From contig NZ_CABJDN010000001.1 of the NCBI RefSeq assembly GCF_902364365.1, positions 620,001 to 684,000 on the forward strand: a stretch of 64,000 nt of DNA, read 5' to 3'. Under the pieces are notes generated by a model, which saw only the letters and a program-made list of their open reading frames with translations, ran no database searches and had not been told where the DNA came from. This document shows, one piece after another, positions 45,640-53,217 of the stretch; the first letter of the stretch is position 1; each line of letters begins with the position of its first letter. Source of the stretch: Bacteroides intestinalis (GTDB lineage Bacteria; Bacteroidota; Bacteroidia; Bacteroidales; Bacteroidaceae). The position numbers were made by a program, and so were the translations under genes.

Positions 45640-46899
45640 ATGTTTGATATTTGGCAAGAAATATACGGAACCATCAAGCGGAACAAATTGCGTACGTTCC
45701 TCACAGGGTTTGCCGTAGCATGGGGCATATTTATGCTTATCGTGTTGCTGGGTGCCGGAAACGGTATCATCCATGCTTTCGACCAATCTTCCTCGGAACG
45801 TGCATTGAACTCTATCCGCATTTTTCCGGGATGGACTTCCAAGCCTTATGCGGGATTGAAGGAGGGACGTCGTGTTCGTTTGGAGAATAATGATCTGGAA
45901 GCTACCGAAAAGTATTTTCCGGATTATGTAATCAGTGCCGGTGCTACCGTACGGCAGAGTAATGTAAATGTCAGCTTTGGGCAGGAGTATGTCAATATCT
46001 CCCTTTTAGGAGTGCATCCTAACTATACGGAGGTAGAGACAGTGAAGACTGCCGACGGACGTTTTATCAACCAGAATGACTTGAAGGAGCGCCGGAAAGT
46101 TATGGTTATACATAAGAAAACTGCTGAGATTTTATTTGGCAAGACTCATACTGAGCCTATCGGGCAGTTTGTGAATGCAAGTGGAGTTGCTTATCAGATC
46201 GTTGGTATCTATAATGACCAGGGAGACCGTGAAGCCAGCGAGGCTTATATCCCTTTCTCTACTTTGCAGACCATCTATAATAAAGGCGAACAGCTGAATA
46301 ATATCATCTTTACGACTAAGAATCTGGAAACGATAGAGAGCAATGAAATTTTTGAGGCGAACTATCGTAGGGTAATTGGTGCCAGTCGTCGTTTTGACCC
46401 TCAGGACAACAGTGCTATCTGGATATGGAACCGCTTCACGGATTATATGCGTACACAGAATGCAATGGGAATGCTGCGTACGGCTATCTGGGTAATTGGT
46501 ATCTTTACTTTGCTGAGCGGTATTGTAGGCGTTTCGAACATCATGTTGATTACAGTGAAGGAACGTACTCGTGAATTCGGTATTCGTAAGGCTCTTGGAG
46601 CGAAGCCGTTTTCTATTCTTTGGCTGATTATTGTGGAGAGTGTTACTATTACTACTTTGTTTGGATATATAGGTATGGTGGCCGGCATTGCCGTCACGGA
46701 ATGGATGAATTCGGCCTTTGGTAACCAGACTATGGATGCGGGAATGTTCCAGCAAACTATGTTCTCGAATCCGACTGTAGACTTAAGTGTTGCCATTCAG
46801 GCTACGCTTACCTTGATTATTGCAGGTACGCTGGCAGGATTCTTCCCTGCAAGGAAGGCGGTAAGCATCAGCCCGATAGAAGCATTGAGAGCGGATTAG
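45640..46899 (+). CDS. FtsX-type ABC transporter permease, first
   Basis: 419 residues. One membrane segment near the start (FLTGFAVAWGIFMLIVLLGAGNGI), a periplasmic MacB-like domain (about 45-265) and three C-terminal segments (TAIWVIGIFTLLSGIVGVSNIMLI, LWLIIVESVTITTLFGYIG, and IQATLTLIIAGTLAGFFPA), ending with ISPIEALRAD, the typical FtsX tail. Works with the ATPase at 44823 and the second permease. Confidence 0.93.
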   Translation: MFDIWQEIYGTIKRNKLRTFLTGFAVAWGIFMLIVLLGAGNGIIHAFDQSSSERALNSIRIFPGWTSKPYAGLKEGRRVRLENNDLEATEKYFPDYVISAGATVRQSNVNVSFGQEYVNISLLGVHPNYTEVETVKTADGRFINQNDLKERRKVMVIHKKTAEILFGKTHTEPIGQFVNASGVAYQIVGIYNDQGDREASEAYIPFSTLQTIYNKGEQLNNIIFTTKNLETIESNEIFEANYRRVIGASRRFDPQDNSAIWIWNRFTDYMRTQNAMGMLRTAIWVIGIFTLLSGIVGVSNIMLITVKERTREFGIRKALGAKPFSILWLIIVESVTITTLFGYIGMVAGIAVTEWMNSAFGNQTMDAGMFQQTMFSNPTVDLSVAIQATLTLIIAGTLAGFFPARKAVSISPIEALRAD

Positions 46900-46925
46900 T
46901 GGCTAACGATGAATATAAAGTATGA

Positions 46926-46960
46926 ATCACTTATCACTAATCACTAAACATTAATCACTA
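46926..46960 (+). repeat. Five heptamers before the second permease
   Basis: ATCACTT, ATCACTA, ATCACTA, AACATTA, ATCACTA follow one another exactly, ending 5 bp before the ATG at 46966. The preceding gene ends at 46899. Confidence 0.88.
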
Positions 46961-46965
46961 TTAAC

Positions 46966-48210
46966 ATGAGAATAGATATAGACTCTTGTGAGGAAATCCT
47001 CATCACGATTACAAGAAACAAGACGCGAAGCTTGCTGACGGCATTCGGTGTATTCTGGGGCATCTTTATGCTGGTGGCACTCATTGGTGGTGGCCAGGGG
47101 ATGCAACAGGCTATGAGTTCCCAATTCGAAGGCTTTGCCACGAACTCGGCTTTTCTGGTTTCGCAGAAGACGGGGGAAGCGTATAAAGGTTTCCGTAAAG
47201 GACGTTGGTGGGATCTGGAACTCTCTGACATTGAACGCTTGCGCGTTGGGGTGAATGAAATAGAGGTTATTACTCCTTCTATCGCCTACTGGGGAAGAAC
47301 TGCTATCCATGGAGATAAGAAATATGAATGTAGTATAAAGGGATTATATCCCGAATATGAGCATATAGAACATCAGGAAATAACATACGGCCGCTTCATC
47401 AATGATGTGGACATTAAGGAGGCACGCAAGGTTTGTGTAATCGGTAAACGTGTGTATGAAAGTTTGTTCCGTCCGGGAGAAGACCCTTGTGGGAAATATA
47501 TCCGGGTAGATGGTATTTACTATCAGGTGGTTGGTATGTGCTCGTCCGAGGGTAACGTGAATATTCAGGGACAGGCGTCGGAGGCTGTGACTTTACCTTA
47601 TACTACCATGAAGCAGGCATACAATCTGGGAAATCGGATACATGTGGTTTGTTTTACCGTGAAACCGGGCATCAAGGTAACGGATATTCAGGATAAGGTG
47701 GAGCGCATTGTGAAAGCTGCTCATTACATATCTCCGGATGATAAGCAGGCAGTGATGATGCTGAATGCGGAGGCTATGTTCTCTATGGTGGATAATTTGA
47801 TGACCGGTGTCCGGATATTAATCTGGATGGTAGGTTTGGGTACTTTGTTTGCCGGAGCAATTGGTGTATCGAACATTATGATGGTGACGGTGCGTGAACG
47901 TACTACGGAAATCGGTATTCGACGCGCTATTGGAGCACGTCCACGGGATATTCTGCAACAAATTCTTTCGGAGAGTATGGTACTGACCACGATTGCAGGT
48001 ATGGCGGGTATCTCTTTTGCCGTATTGGTGCTGCAAGTATTGGAGGCTGCTACCAATGATCCGGGGCATATAACTACGCATTATCAGGTTTCATTCGGAT
48101 TGGCTATCGGTACATGTGCGTTGCTGATAGGTCTGGGGGTACTTGCAGGGCTGGCTCCTGCTTATCGTGCCATGGCGATCAAGCCTATCGAGGCTATCAG
48201 GGATGAATAA
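46966..48210 (+). CDS. FtsX-type ABC transporter permease, second
   Basis: 414 residues, same layout as the first permease: membrane segment LLTAFGVFWGIFMLVALIGGGQGM, periplasmic domain, C-terminal segments ILIWMVGLGTLFAGAIGVSNIMMV, ILSESMVLTTIAGMAGISFAVLVL and GTCALLIGLGVLAGLAPAYRA, tail IKPIEAIRDE. Two non-identical permeases imply a heteromeric channel rather than the homodimeric MacB. Confidence 0.93.
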   Translation: MRIDIDSCEEILITITRNKTRSLLTAFGVFWGIFMLVALIGGGQGMQQAMSSQFEGFATNSAFLVSQKTGEAYKGFRKGRWWDLELSDIERLRVGVNEIEVITPSIAYWGRTAIHGDKKYECSIKGLYPEYEHIEHQEITYGRFINDVDIKEARKVCVIGKRVYESLFRPGEDPCGKYIRVDGIYYQVVGMCSSEGNVNIQGQASEAVTLPYTTMKQAYNLGNRIHVVCFTVKPGIKVTDIQDKVERIVKAAHYISPDDKQAVMMLNAEAMFSMVDNLMTGVRILIWMVGLGTLFAGAIGVSNIMMVTVRERTTEIGIRRAIGARPRDILQQILSESMVLTTIAGMAGISFAVLVLQVLEAATNDPGHITTHYQVSFGLAIGTCALLIGLGVLAGLAPAYRAMAIKPIEAIRDE

Positions 48211-48211
48211 T

Positions 48212-48239
48212 AATTATAAATTAAAAATTAATAATTAAA
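48212..48239 (+). repeat. Four AT-only heptamers after the second permease
   Basis: AATTATA, AATTAAA, AATTAAT, AATTAAA lie without gap directly after the stop codon of the permease; AATGAAA continues the pattern. The next gene starts at 48311. Confidence 0.82.
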
Positions 48240-48310
48240 AATGAAAGGGCCTGCGGGTGTGTGGGCGGGATGTAAAAATAGAAATAAAGAAACAATAATA
48301 TAATAATAGT

Positions 48311-49411
48311 ATGAAAAAGTATCTGAAAATCGCATTGTTGGTAGTTGTAGCTGCCATTTTCATCTTCACGTTTGTGTTCCTTTACCAGAAGTCGAAACCG
48401 AAGATTACGGTTTATGAGACAATCACTCCGGCGGTAGCTGACTTGGAGAAAACAACGGTGGCAACCGGAAAGGTGGAACCGAGAGACGAGATCCTTATCA
48501 AGCCTCAGATATCGGGTATCATTGACGAACTGTATAAAGAAGCAGGACAAACTATACGTAAGGGTGAAGTGATTGCTAAAGTGAAAGTAATTCCCGAACT
48601 GGGTACGCTGAACTCTGCCGAGAGCCGTGTGCGTCTGGCTGAACTCAATGCGAAACAGGGTGAAATTGACTTCTCCCGTGTAGAGAAGCTGTTTGAAGAC
48701 AAGCTGGTTAGCCGTGAGGACTATGAAAAAGCTGAGGTTAGTGTGAAACAGGCACGTGAGGAGTTGCAAACAGCTAAGGATAATCTGGAAATTGTGAAGG
48801 AGGGTATTACGAAGAACAGTGCTTCTTTTTCAAGTACGCTGATCCGCTCTACAATCGACGGCTTGATTCTGGATGTACCTGTAAAGGCCGGTAACTCGGT
48901 GATTATGAGTAATACATTCAATGATGGTACTACAATCGCTACGGTTGCTAACATGAACGACCTCATCTTTAGAGGTAAGATTGACGAAACGGAAGTAGGA
49001 CGTGTGCATGAAGGAATGCCGGTGAAGCTGACAATCGGTGCTTTGCAGAATCTTTCATTTGATGCTATATTGGAATATATTTCTCCGAAGGGGGTAGAGG
49101 AGAATGGTGCTAATCAGTTTGAAATAAAAGCGGCTATTCAGGTACCGGATACGGTGATGATCCGTTCGGGATATTCTGCTAATGCAGAAATCGTTCTGGA
49201 ACGTGCGCAAAAGGCACTTACTTTGCCTGAGAGTACAATCGAATTCAGTGGAGACAGCACATTCGTATATGTAATGACGGATAGCGTGCCCGCCCAGAAG
49301 TTTGAACGTAAAGAAGTGAAAGTTGGCATGAGCGATGGTATCAAGATTGTTATCAAAGACGGTGTAGACGGTAAGTCTAAAGTACGTGGTGCAGAAAAGA
49401 AGGATAAATAA
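48311..49411 (+). CDS. HlyD/MacA-like periplasmic adaptor
   Basis: 366 residues with one N-terminal membrane anchor (IALLVVVAAIFIFTFVFLY). Lipoyl-like halves flank a coiled-coil hairpin (about 95-160, rich in Glu, Ala, Lys, for example SRVRLAELNAKQGEIDFSRVEKLFE), followed by beta-barrel domains (NDLIFRGKIDETEVGRVHEGMPVKLTIG). It links the inner-membrane pump with the outer-membrane TolC-like channel. Confidence 0.93.
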   Translation: MKKYLKIALLVVVAAIFIFTFVFLYQKSKPKITVYETITPAVADLEKTTVATGKVEPRDEILIKPQISGIIDELYKEAGQTIRKGEVIAKVKVIPELGTLNSAESRVRLAELNAKQGEIDFSRVEKLFEDKLVSREDYEKAEVSVKQAREELQTAKDNLEIVKEGITKNSASFSSTLIRSTIDGLILDVPVKAGNSVIMSNTFNDGTTIATVANMNDLIFRGKIDETEVGRVHEGMPVKLTIGALQNLSFDAILEYISPKGVEENGANQFEIKAAIQVPDTVMIRSGYSANAEIVLERAQKALTLPESTIEFSGDSTFVYVMTDSVPAQKFERKEVKVGMSDGIKIVIKDGVDGKSKVRGAEKKDK

Positions 49412-49453
49412 AAACCGTTGGAGTAACCTTGTATAATTCAATAATAACAGATT

Positions 49454-50782
49454 ATGAAGAAGAACTTAATAATGGGATGTATGGCTATTTTGGCTGTTTC
49501 AGTACAGGCCCAGGAGGGCTGGACGTTGCGCCAATGCATCGACTACGCTATAGAACATAATATTAGCATCCGCCGGACTGCTAATTCTGCGGAACAGAGT
49601 GCCGTGAGTGTGAACACGGCTAAATGGGCACGCTTGCCGAATCTGAATGGTAGTGCCGGGCAAAGCTGGAACTGGGGACGTACGCAGACGGCTATAAAGA
49701 ATGAAGCCACTGGTGATTATTCTACGGTTTATGTCAATACAAGCAGTAACAGTACCAGTATGTCTGTGTCTACCAGCGTTCCTTTATTTTCCGGTCTGGA
49801 AATTCCCAATCAGTATGCTTTGTCTAAATTGAATCTGAAAGCGGCTATTGCGGATTTGGAAAAGGCTAAGGAGGATATTTCCATTAATATAGCTTCTGCA
49901 TATTTGCAGGTGCTGTTCAATCAGGAGTTATATCAGGTAGCCATCAGTCAGGTGGAATTGAGTAAAGAACAGTTGGCACGCATTGCACGTCTTGCCGAAC
50001 TGGGTAAAGCATCTCCTGCCGAGGTTGCTGAGGCTAAGGCCCGCGTGGCGCAAGATGAGATGAAAGCCGTGCAGGCAGATAACAATTACCAGCTTGCTCT
50101 GCTTGATCTTAGCCAGCTTATAGAGTTGGAAACTCCGGAAGGTTTTTCTTTGTCGGCTCCTGCGGTAACTCTGGATTTGCTCCCTCTTACTCCACCGGAT
50201 GAAGTTTATCAGACGGCATTGACAAGTAAGGCTGCTGTTCAGGCTGCAAAATATCGTTTGGAAGGTAGTGAACACAGTATTCGTATTGCTCAGAGTGCTT
50301 TTTATCCTAAATTGAATCTGAATGGTAGTCTTGGTACGAATTATTATTCTACTCTTGATCGTAATTTTAGCCAGCAGATGCAGGACAACTTTAGTAAGTA
50401 CATAGGGCTCAGCCTTAGTGTGCCTATTTTTAATCGTTTTGCCACTCGCAATCGTGTACGTACAGCCCGCTTGCAGCAGGAAAATTATTCTTTGCAGTTG
50501 GACGATGTAAAGAAGACGCTCTATAAAGAAATACAGCAGGCATGGTACAATGCATTGGCTTCCGAAAGTAAGTATACCAGTAGTAGTACAGCTACCAATG
50601 CCAGTGCAGAGTCTTTCAAACTGATGAGTGAAAAGTACGACAATGGTAAAGCAACCGCTGTAGAGTATAACGAAGCGAAACAGAATCTGATGAAAGCCCA
50701 ATCTGATGAATTGCAGGCTAAATATGAATATCTGTTCCGTACAAAGATATTGGACTTCTATAAAGGAATACCGATTGAATAA
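49454..50782 (+). CDS. TolC-like outer-membrane efflux protein
   Basis: 442 residues, signal peptide ending near VSVQAQ. Two repeats of coiled-coil helices and strands: LRQCIDYAIEHNISI at the start, VPLFSGLEIPNQYALSKLNL and VPIFNRFATRNRVRTARLQQ as the paired strand-helix units. It follows the adaptor gene by 42 bp and completes the exporter. Confidence 0.94.
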   Translation: MKKNLIMGCMAILAVSVQAQEGWTLRQCIDYAIEHNISIRRTANSAEQSAVSVNTAKWARLPNLNGSAGQSWNWGRTQTAIKNEATGDYSTVYVNTSSNSTSMSVSTSVPLFSGLEIPNQYALSKLNLKAAIADLEKAKEDISINIASAYLQVLFNQELYQVAISQVELSKEQLARIARLAELGKASPAEVAEAKARVAQDEMKAVQADNNYQLALLDLSQLIELETPEGFSLSAPAVTLDLLPLTPPDEVYQTALTSKAAVQAAKYRLEGSEHSIRIAQSAFYPKLNLNGSLGTNYYSTLDRNFSQQMQDNFSKYIGLSLSVPIFNRFATRNRVRTARLQQENYSLQLDDVKKTLYKEIQQAWYNALASESKYTSSSTATNASAESFKLMSEKYDNGKATAVEYNEAKQNLMKAQSDELQAKYEYLFRTKILDFYKGIPIE

Positions 50783-50803
50783 CTTTTTTAGTGTCTTTCT
50801 CGT

Positions 50804-50843
50804 GAAAATCCTTCTTCGGCTACGAGGCTGGGGGAGGATTTTC
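50804..50843 (+). terminator. Hairpin after the exporter operon
   Basis: GAAAATCCT (50804-50812) pairs with AGGATTTTC (50835-50843). No long T-run follows, so it may be a weak terminator or only an RNA 3' end. Confidence 0.5.
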
Positions 50844-50845
50844 TG

Positions 50846-50853
50846 TATATTTG
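50846..50853 (+). promoter_or_regulatory. -7 box just before the GT2 gene
   Basis: TATATTTG fits TAnnTTTG, ending only 4 nt before the ATG at 50858. If used, transcription would start at or within a few bases of the start codon, giving a near-leaderless message. Confidence 0.5.
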
Positions 50854-50857
50854 CTGC

Positions 50858-51760
50858 ATGAGTCCTTTTATCAGCATAATCATTCCTTTTTATGGTACGG
50901 CAGACCCGGTATTGCTGCAACGTTGTATTACTTCTATCCGTGAACAGGGGATGGAAGAGGGAAGTTATGAAATCATTGTGGTGGACGACGAGAGTCAGAC
51001 TACGGGTGGAGCGCGTAATAGTGGAATACAACAATCACATGGTGAATATCTTCTTTTTGTAGATGCGGATGATGTTTTATTACCGGATACAATTTTTTTC
51101 TGCTTATCTTTGTTGAAACGATACTCGCCTGATATTCTTAGATTTGGTTTTGTGGAATTTGCCTGTGACTCTTTGTTGGAGAAACAGAATCAGACAAATC
51201 AATTGCCGCCTTATGTTGAATATTCATCCGGTGCCGCTTTCATGGCATTAAATAACTTCACCGGAGTGGTTTGGGCACATTTCTTCCGTCGAAGTTTATT
51301 GGAGACGTCTTCCCTTTATTTCAGCAAGACGAGTCTTTTTGAAGATGAAGAATTTGTAGTCAAAGCCTACTTCTTCGCCCGAAAAATGCTGGTGACTTCT
51401 TATAAAGTATATGGTTATTGCCATTCATCCTCTTCCTTAACGAGAATGGTTGCTGACGAAGAGTGCCGGAAGAGAGTTTCTGCTTTCAGGGAAATGCTTT
51501 TTCGGTTGAAAGCGTTTAGTCAGCTCTGTCAGTCTGACGCTTCTGCTGAACGTTTGGAGGCATTGAATAGACGAATTCATTTTCTTGTTATTGATTATAT
51601 TCGTCAGATGTGGAGAAATAAATGTAGTATGAAAGAGATAAACCAACGATTGGCTATCCTGAAACAAGAGGGATTAGTTCCTTTGCCCTATAAAAAGTAT
51701 TCCTGGAAGTATTGTTTGGTTTGTCCTGTCATTAATGTTTATATTCGTTTTGTTATATGA
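50858..51760 (+). CDS. Family 2 glycosyltransferase
   Basis: 300 residues, cytoplasmic GT-A fold transferase. SIIIPFYGTADPVLLQRCITSI at the start, VVDDESQTTGGARNSG and VDADDVLLPDT give nucleotide-sugar binding and the DxD motif; EDEEFVVKAYFFAR is the typical acid-base region. It overlaps the next transferase by 4 bp (ATGA), so they are translationally coupled. Probably builds a surface or capsule glycan; donor and acceptor unknown. Confidence 0.92.
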   Translation: MSPFISIIIPFYGTADPVLLQRCITSIREQGMEEGSYEIIVVDDESQTTGGARNSGIQQSHGEYLLFVDADDVLLPDTIFFCLSLLKRYSPDILRFGFVEFACDSLLEKQNQTNQLPPYVEYSSGAAFMALNNFTGVVWAHFFRRSLLETSSLYFSKTSLFEDEEFVVKAYFFARKMLVTSYKVYGYCHSSSSLTRMVADEECRKRVSAFREMLFRLKAFSQLCQSDASAERLEALNRRIHFLVIDYIRQMWRNKCSMKEINQRLAILKQEGLVPLPYKKYSWKYCLVCPVINVYIRFVI

Positions 51761-52854
51761 AGATATTGTTACTTGGAGAGTTTAGCGGGCTGCATTGGAA
51801 TCTTGCGGAAGGGCTTCGGGCATTGGGGCACGATGTCTGTGTTGCTTCCGATGGTTGTGGTTGGAGGAACTATCCGCGTGATATAGCTCTTGACCGGCCG
51901 ACGGATAGTTTGCGTGATGGTATCTGTTGTCTTCTCCGTATATTGCGTCATTTGCCGGATTTTCGGGGGTATGATGTAGTTCAGATTATCAGTCCTTATT
52001 TCTTGCGCTTGCGCAGTGAACGTACTTTGCCTGTTTACCGTTATTTGCAGCGGCACAATGGCAAGGTCTTTTTGGGAGCTTTCGGGACCGACTATTATTA
52101 TATTCGTGCTTGTATGGAAACAAGCATTTTCCACTATTCGGATTTTAAAATCGGAGACCGGTATCGTGATACGGCTTTTAATCAGATCACTCTTCAGGAT
52201 TGGTATTATGGTGGGGCAGCTCGTGCCACTCGGGCTATAGCTGAAACTTGTAATGGCATTATCGCTTGCTTATGGGAGTATTACGTTTCTTATCAACCTA
52301 ACTTTCCTGAGAAAACGGTCTTTATTCCTTTGCCTATTGATTTGCGGAAGATAACATCCCGCGTTCGCGGTGTGCCGGAGAAGCTGAATTTCTTTATTGG
52401 TATTCAATCTGCCCGTAATAATTTAAAAGGGACTGATGTTATGCTGCCTGTGTTGCAAGAAGTACAACATAAATATCCCGACCTTTGCCGCATTACCGAA
52501 GTGCATGATGTGCCTTATGCCCGTTATCAGCAATTGATGGATGATGCGGATGTGCAGTTAGACCAGTTGTATTCATATACTCCCTCCATGAATTCACTGC
52601 TTGCCATGGCAAAAGGAGTAACTGTTGTGGGAGGTGGTGAACCGGAAAACTATGAAATTTTAAATGAAACGGAGCTTCGCCCTATTATCAATGTCTTGCC
52701 TGATGAACAGGACATTTACAGGAAACTGGAAGAGATTGTTCTTCATAAAGAACGTATTCCGGAATTATCGGCGCAAAGTGTAGAATACGTAGCCAAACAT
52801 CACGATCATATCAAAGTAGCCCGGCAATACCTCGATTTCTGGGAGCGGCATTAG
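51757..52854 (+). CDS. GT-B-type glycosyltransferase
   Basis: 365 residues. The start MKILLLGEFSGLHWNLAEGLRALGHDV is a Rossmann-type GT-B N-terminal domain. The C-terminal domain has GIQSARNNLKGTDVMLPVLQEV, ADVQLDQLYSYTPSMNSLLAMAKGVTVVGGGEPEN, a GT1/GT4-like donor site, though the EX7E motif is not clear. Coupled to the GT2 gene. Confidence 0.85.
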   Translation: MKILLLGEFSGLHWNLAEGLRALGHDVCVASDGCGWRNYPRDIALDRPTDSLRDGICCLLRILRHLPDFRGYDVVQIISPYFLRLRSERTLPVYRYLQRHNGKVFLGAFGTDYYYIRACMETSIFHYSDFKIGDRYRDTAFNQITLQDWYYGGAARATRAIAETCNGIIACLWEYYVSYQPNFPEKTVFIPLPIDLRKITSRVRGVPEKLNFFIGIQSARNNLKGTDVMLPVLQEVQHKYPDLCRITEVHDVPYARYQQLMDDADVQLDQLYSYTPSMNSLLAMAKGVTVVGGGEPENYEILNETELRPIINVLPDEQDIYRKLEEIVLHKERIPELSAQSVEYVAKHHDHIKVARQYLDFWERH

Positions 52855-52876
52855 TGCCCTTTATAACTCATCATTT

Positions 52877-52981
52877 GTTTCACGGCATGAAACTGTTTGT
52901 TTCAAGCAATGAAACAACTTGTTTCACACCGAGAAATAACTTGTTTCATGCCTTGAAACTTTTTATTTCAGATAGTGAAAC
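52877..52981. repeat. Five-unit array of 17-nt palindromes with exact 22-bp period
   Basis: Units start at 52877, 52899, 52921, 52943 and 52965. Left arms GTTTCA (four times) and ATTTCA; right arms TGAAAC (four times) and AGAAAT; 5-nt loops all differ (CGGCA, AGCAA, CACCG, TGCCT, GATAG). Spacers TGTTT, AACTT, AACTT, TTTTT. The array begins 22 bp after the transferase stop codon. Confidence 0.9.
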
Positions 52982-53050
52982 AATTACCTTCTGCCTTTTC
53001 TTCTTTTTATAGCCTGTATTTGTCCTTGAATACCTTCTGTACCCTTTTGA

Positions 53051-53158
53051 TGTAACATGAGTGAAAGAAAATGAAATGTTACTGCGAAAGATGTAATATC
53101 AGCGAAAGTTTGTGTAAAATAACTGTAGGTACCTTTTGATATCTATACTGTATATTTG
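53051..53158 (+). promoter_or_regulatory. Direct repeats and -7 box before the xylan-type gene pair
   Basis: 53051-53067 and 53092-53108 match at 14 of 17 positions and share TGTAA..AT.AG.GAAAG; a partial third copy ends at 53090. GTAACAT and ATGTTAC also form an inverted repeat there. TATATTTG at 53151-53158 fits the -7 box. This pattern suits an activator site, as for a hybrid two-component regulator, which is inference. Confidence 0.5.
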
Positions 53159-53217
53159 CTGCGGGGGAGATTTCCCTGCGAAAGAAACAAGCAAAGAAAT
53201 ATCAAAAGAGAAATAGT

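Noticed and set aside
52877..52981. CRISPR array at the GTTTCA repeats
   Set aside because: Unit and spacer lengths (17 and 5) do not fit, and there are no cas genes.
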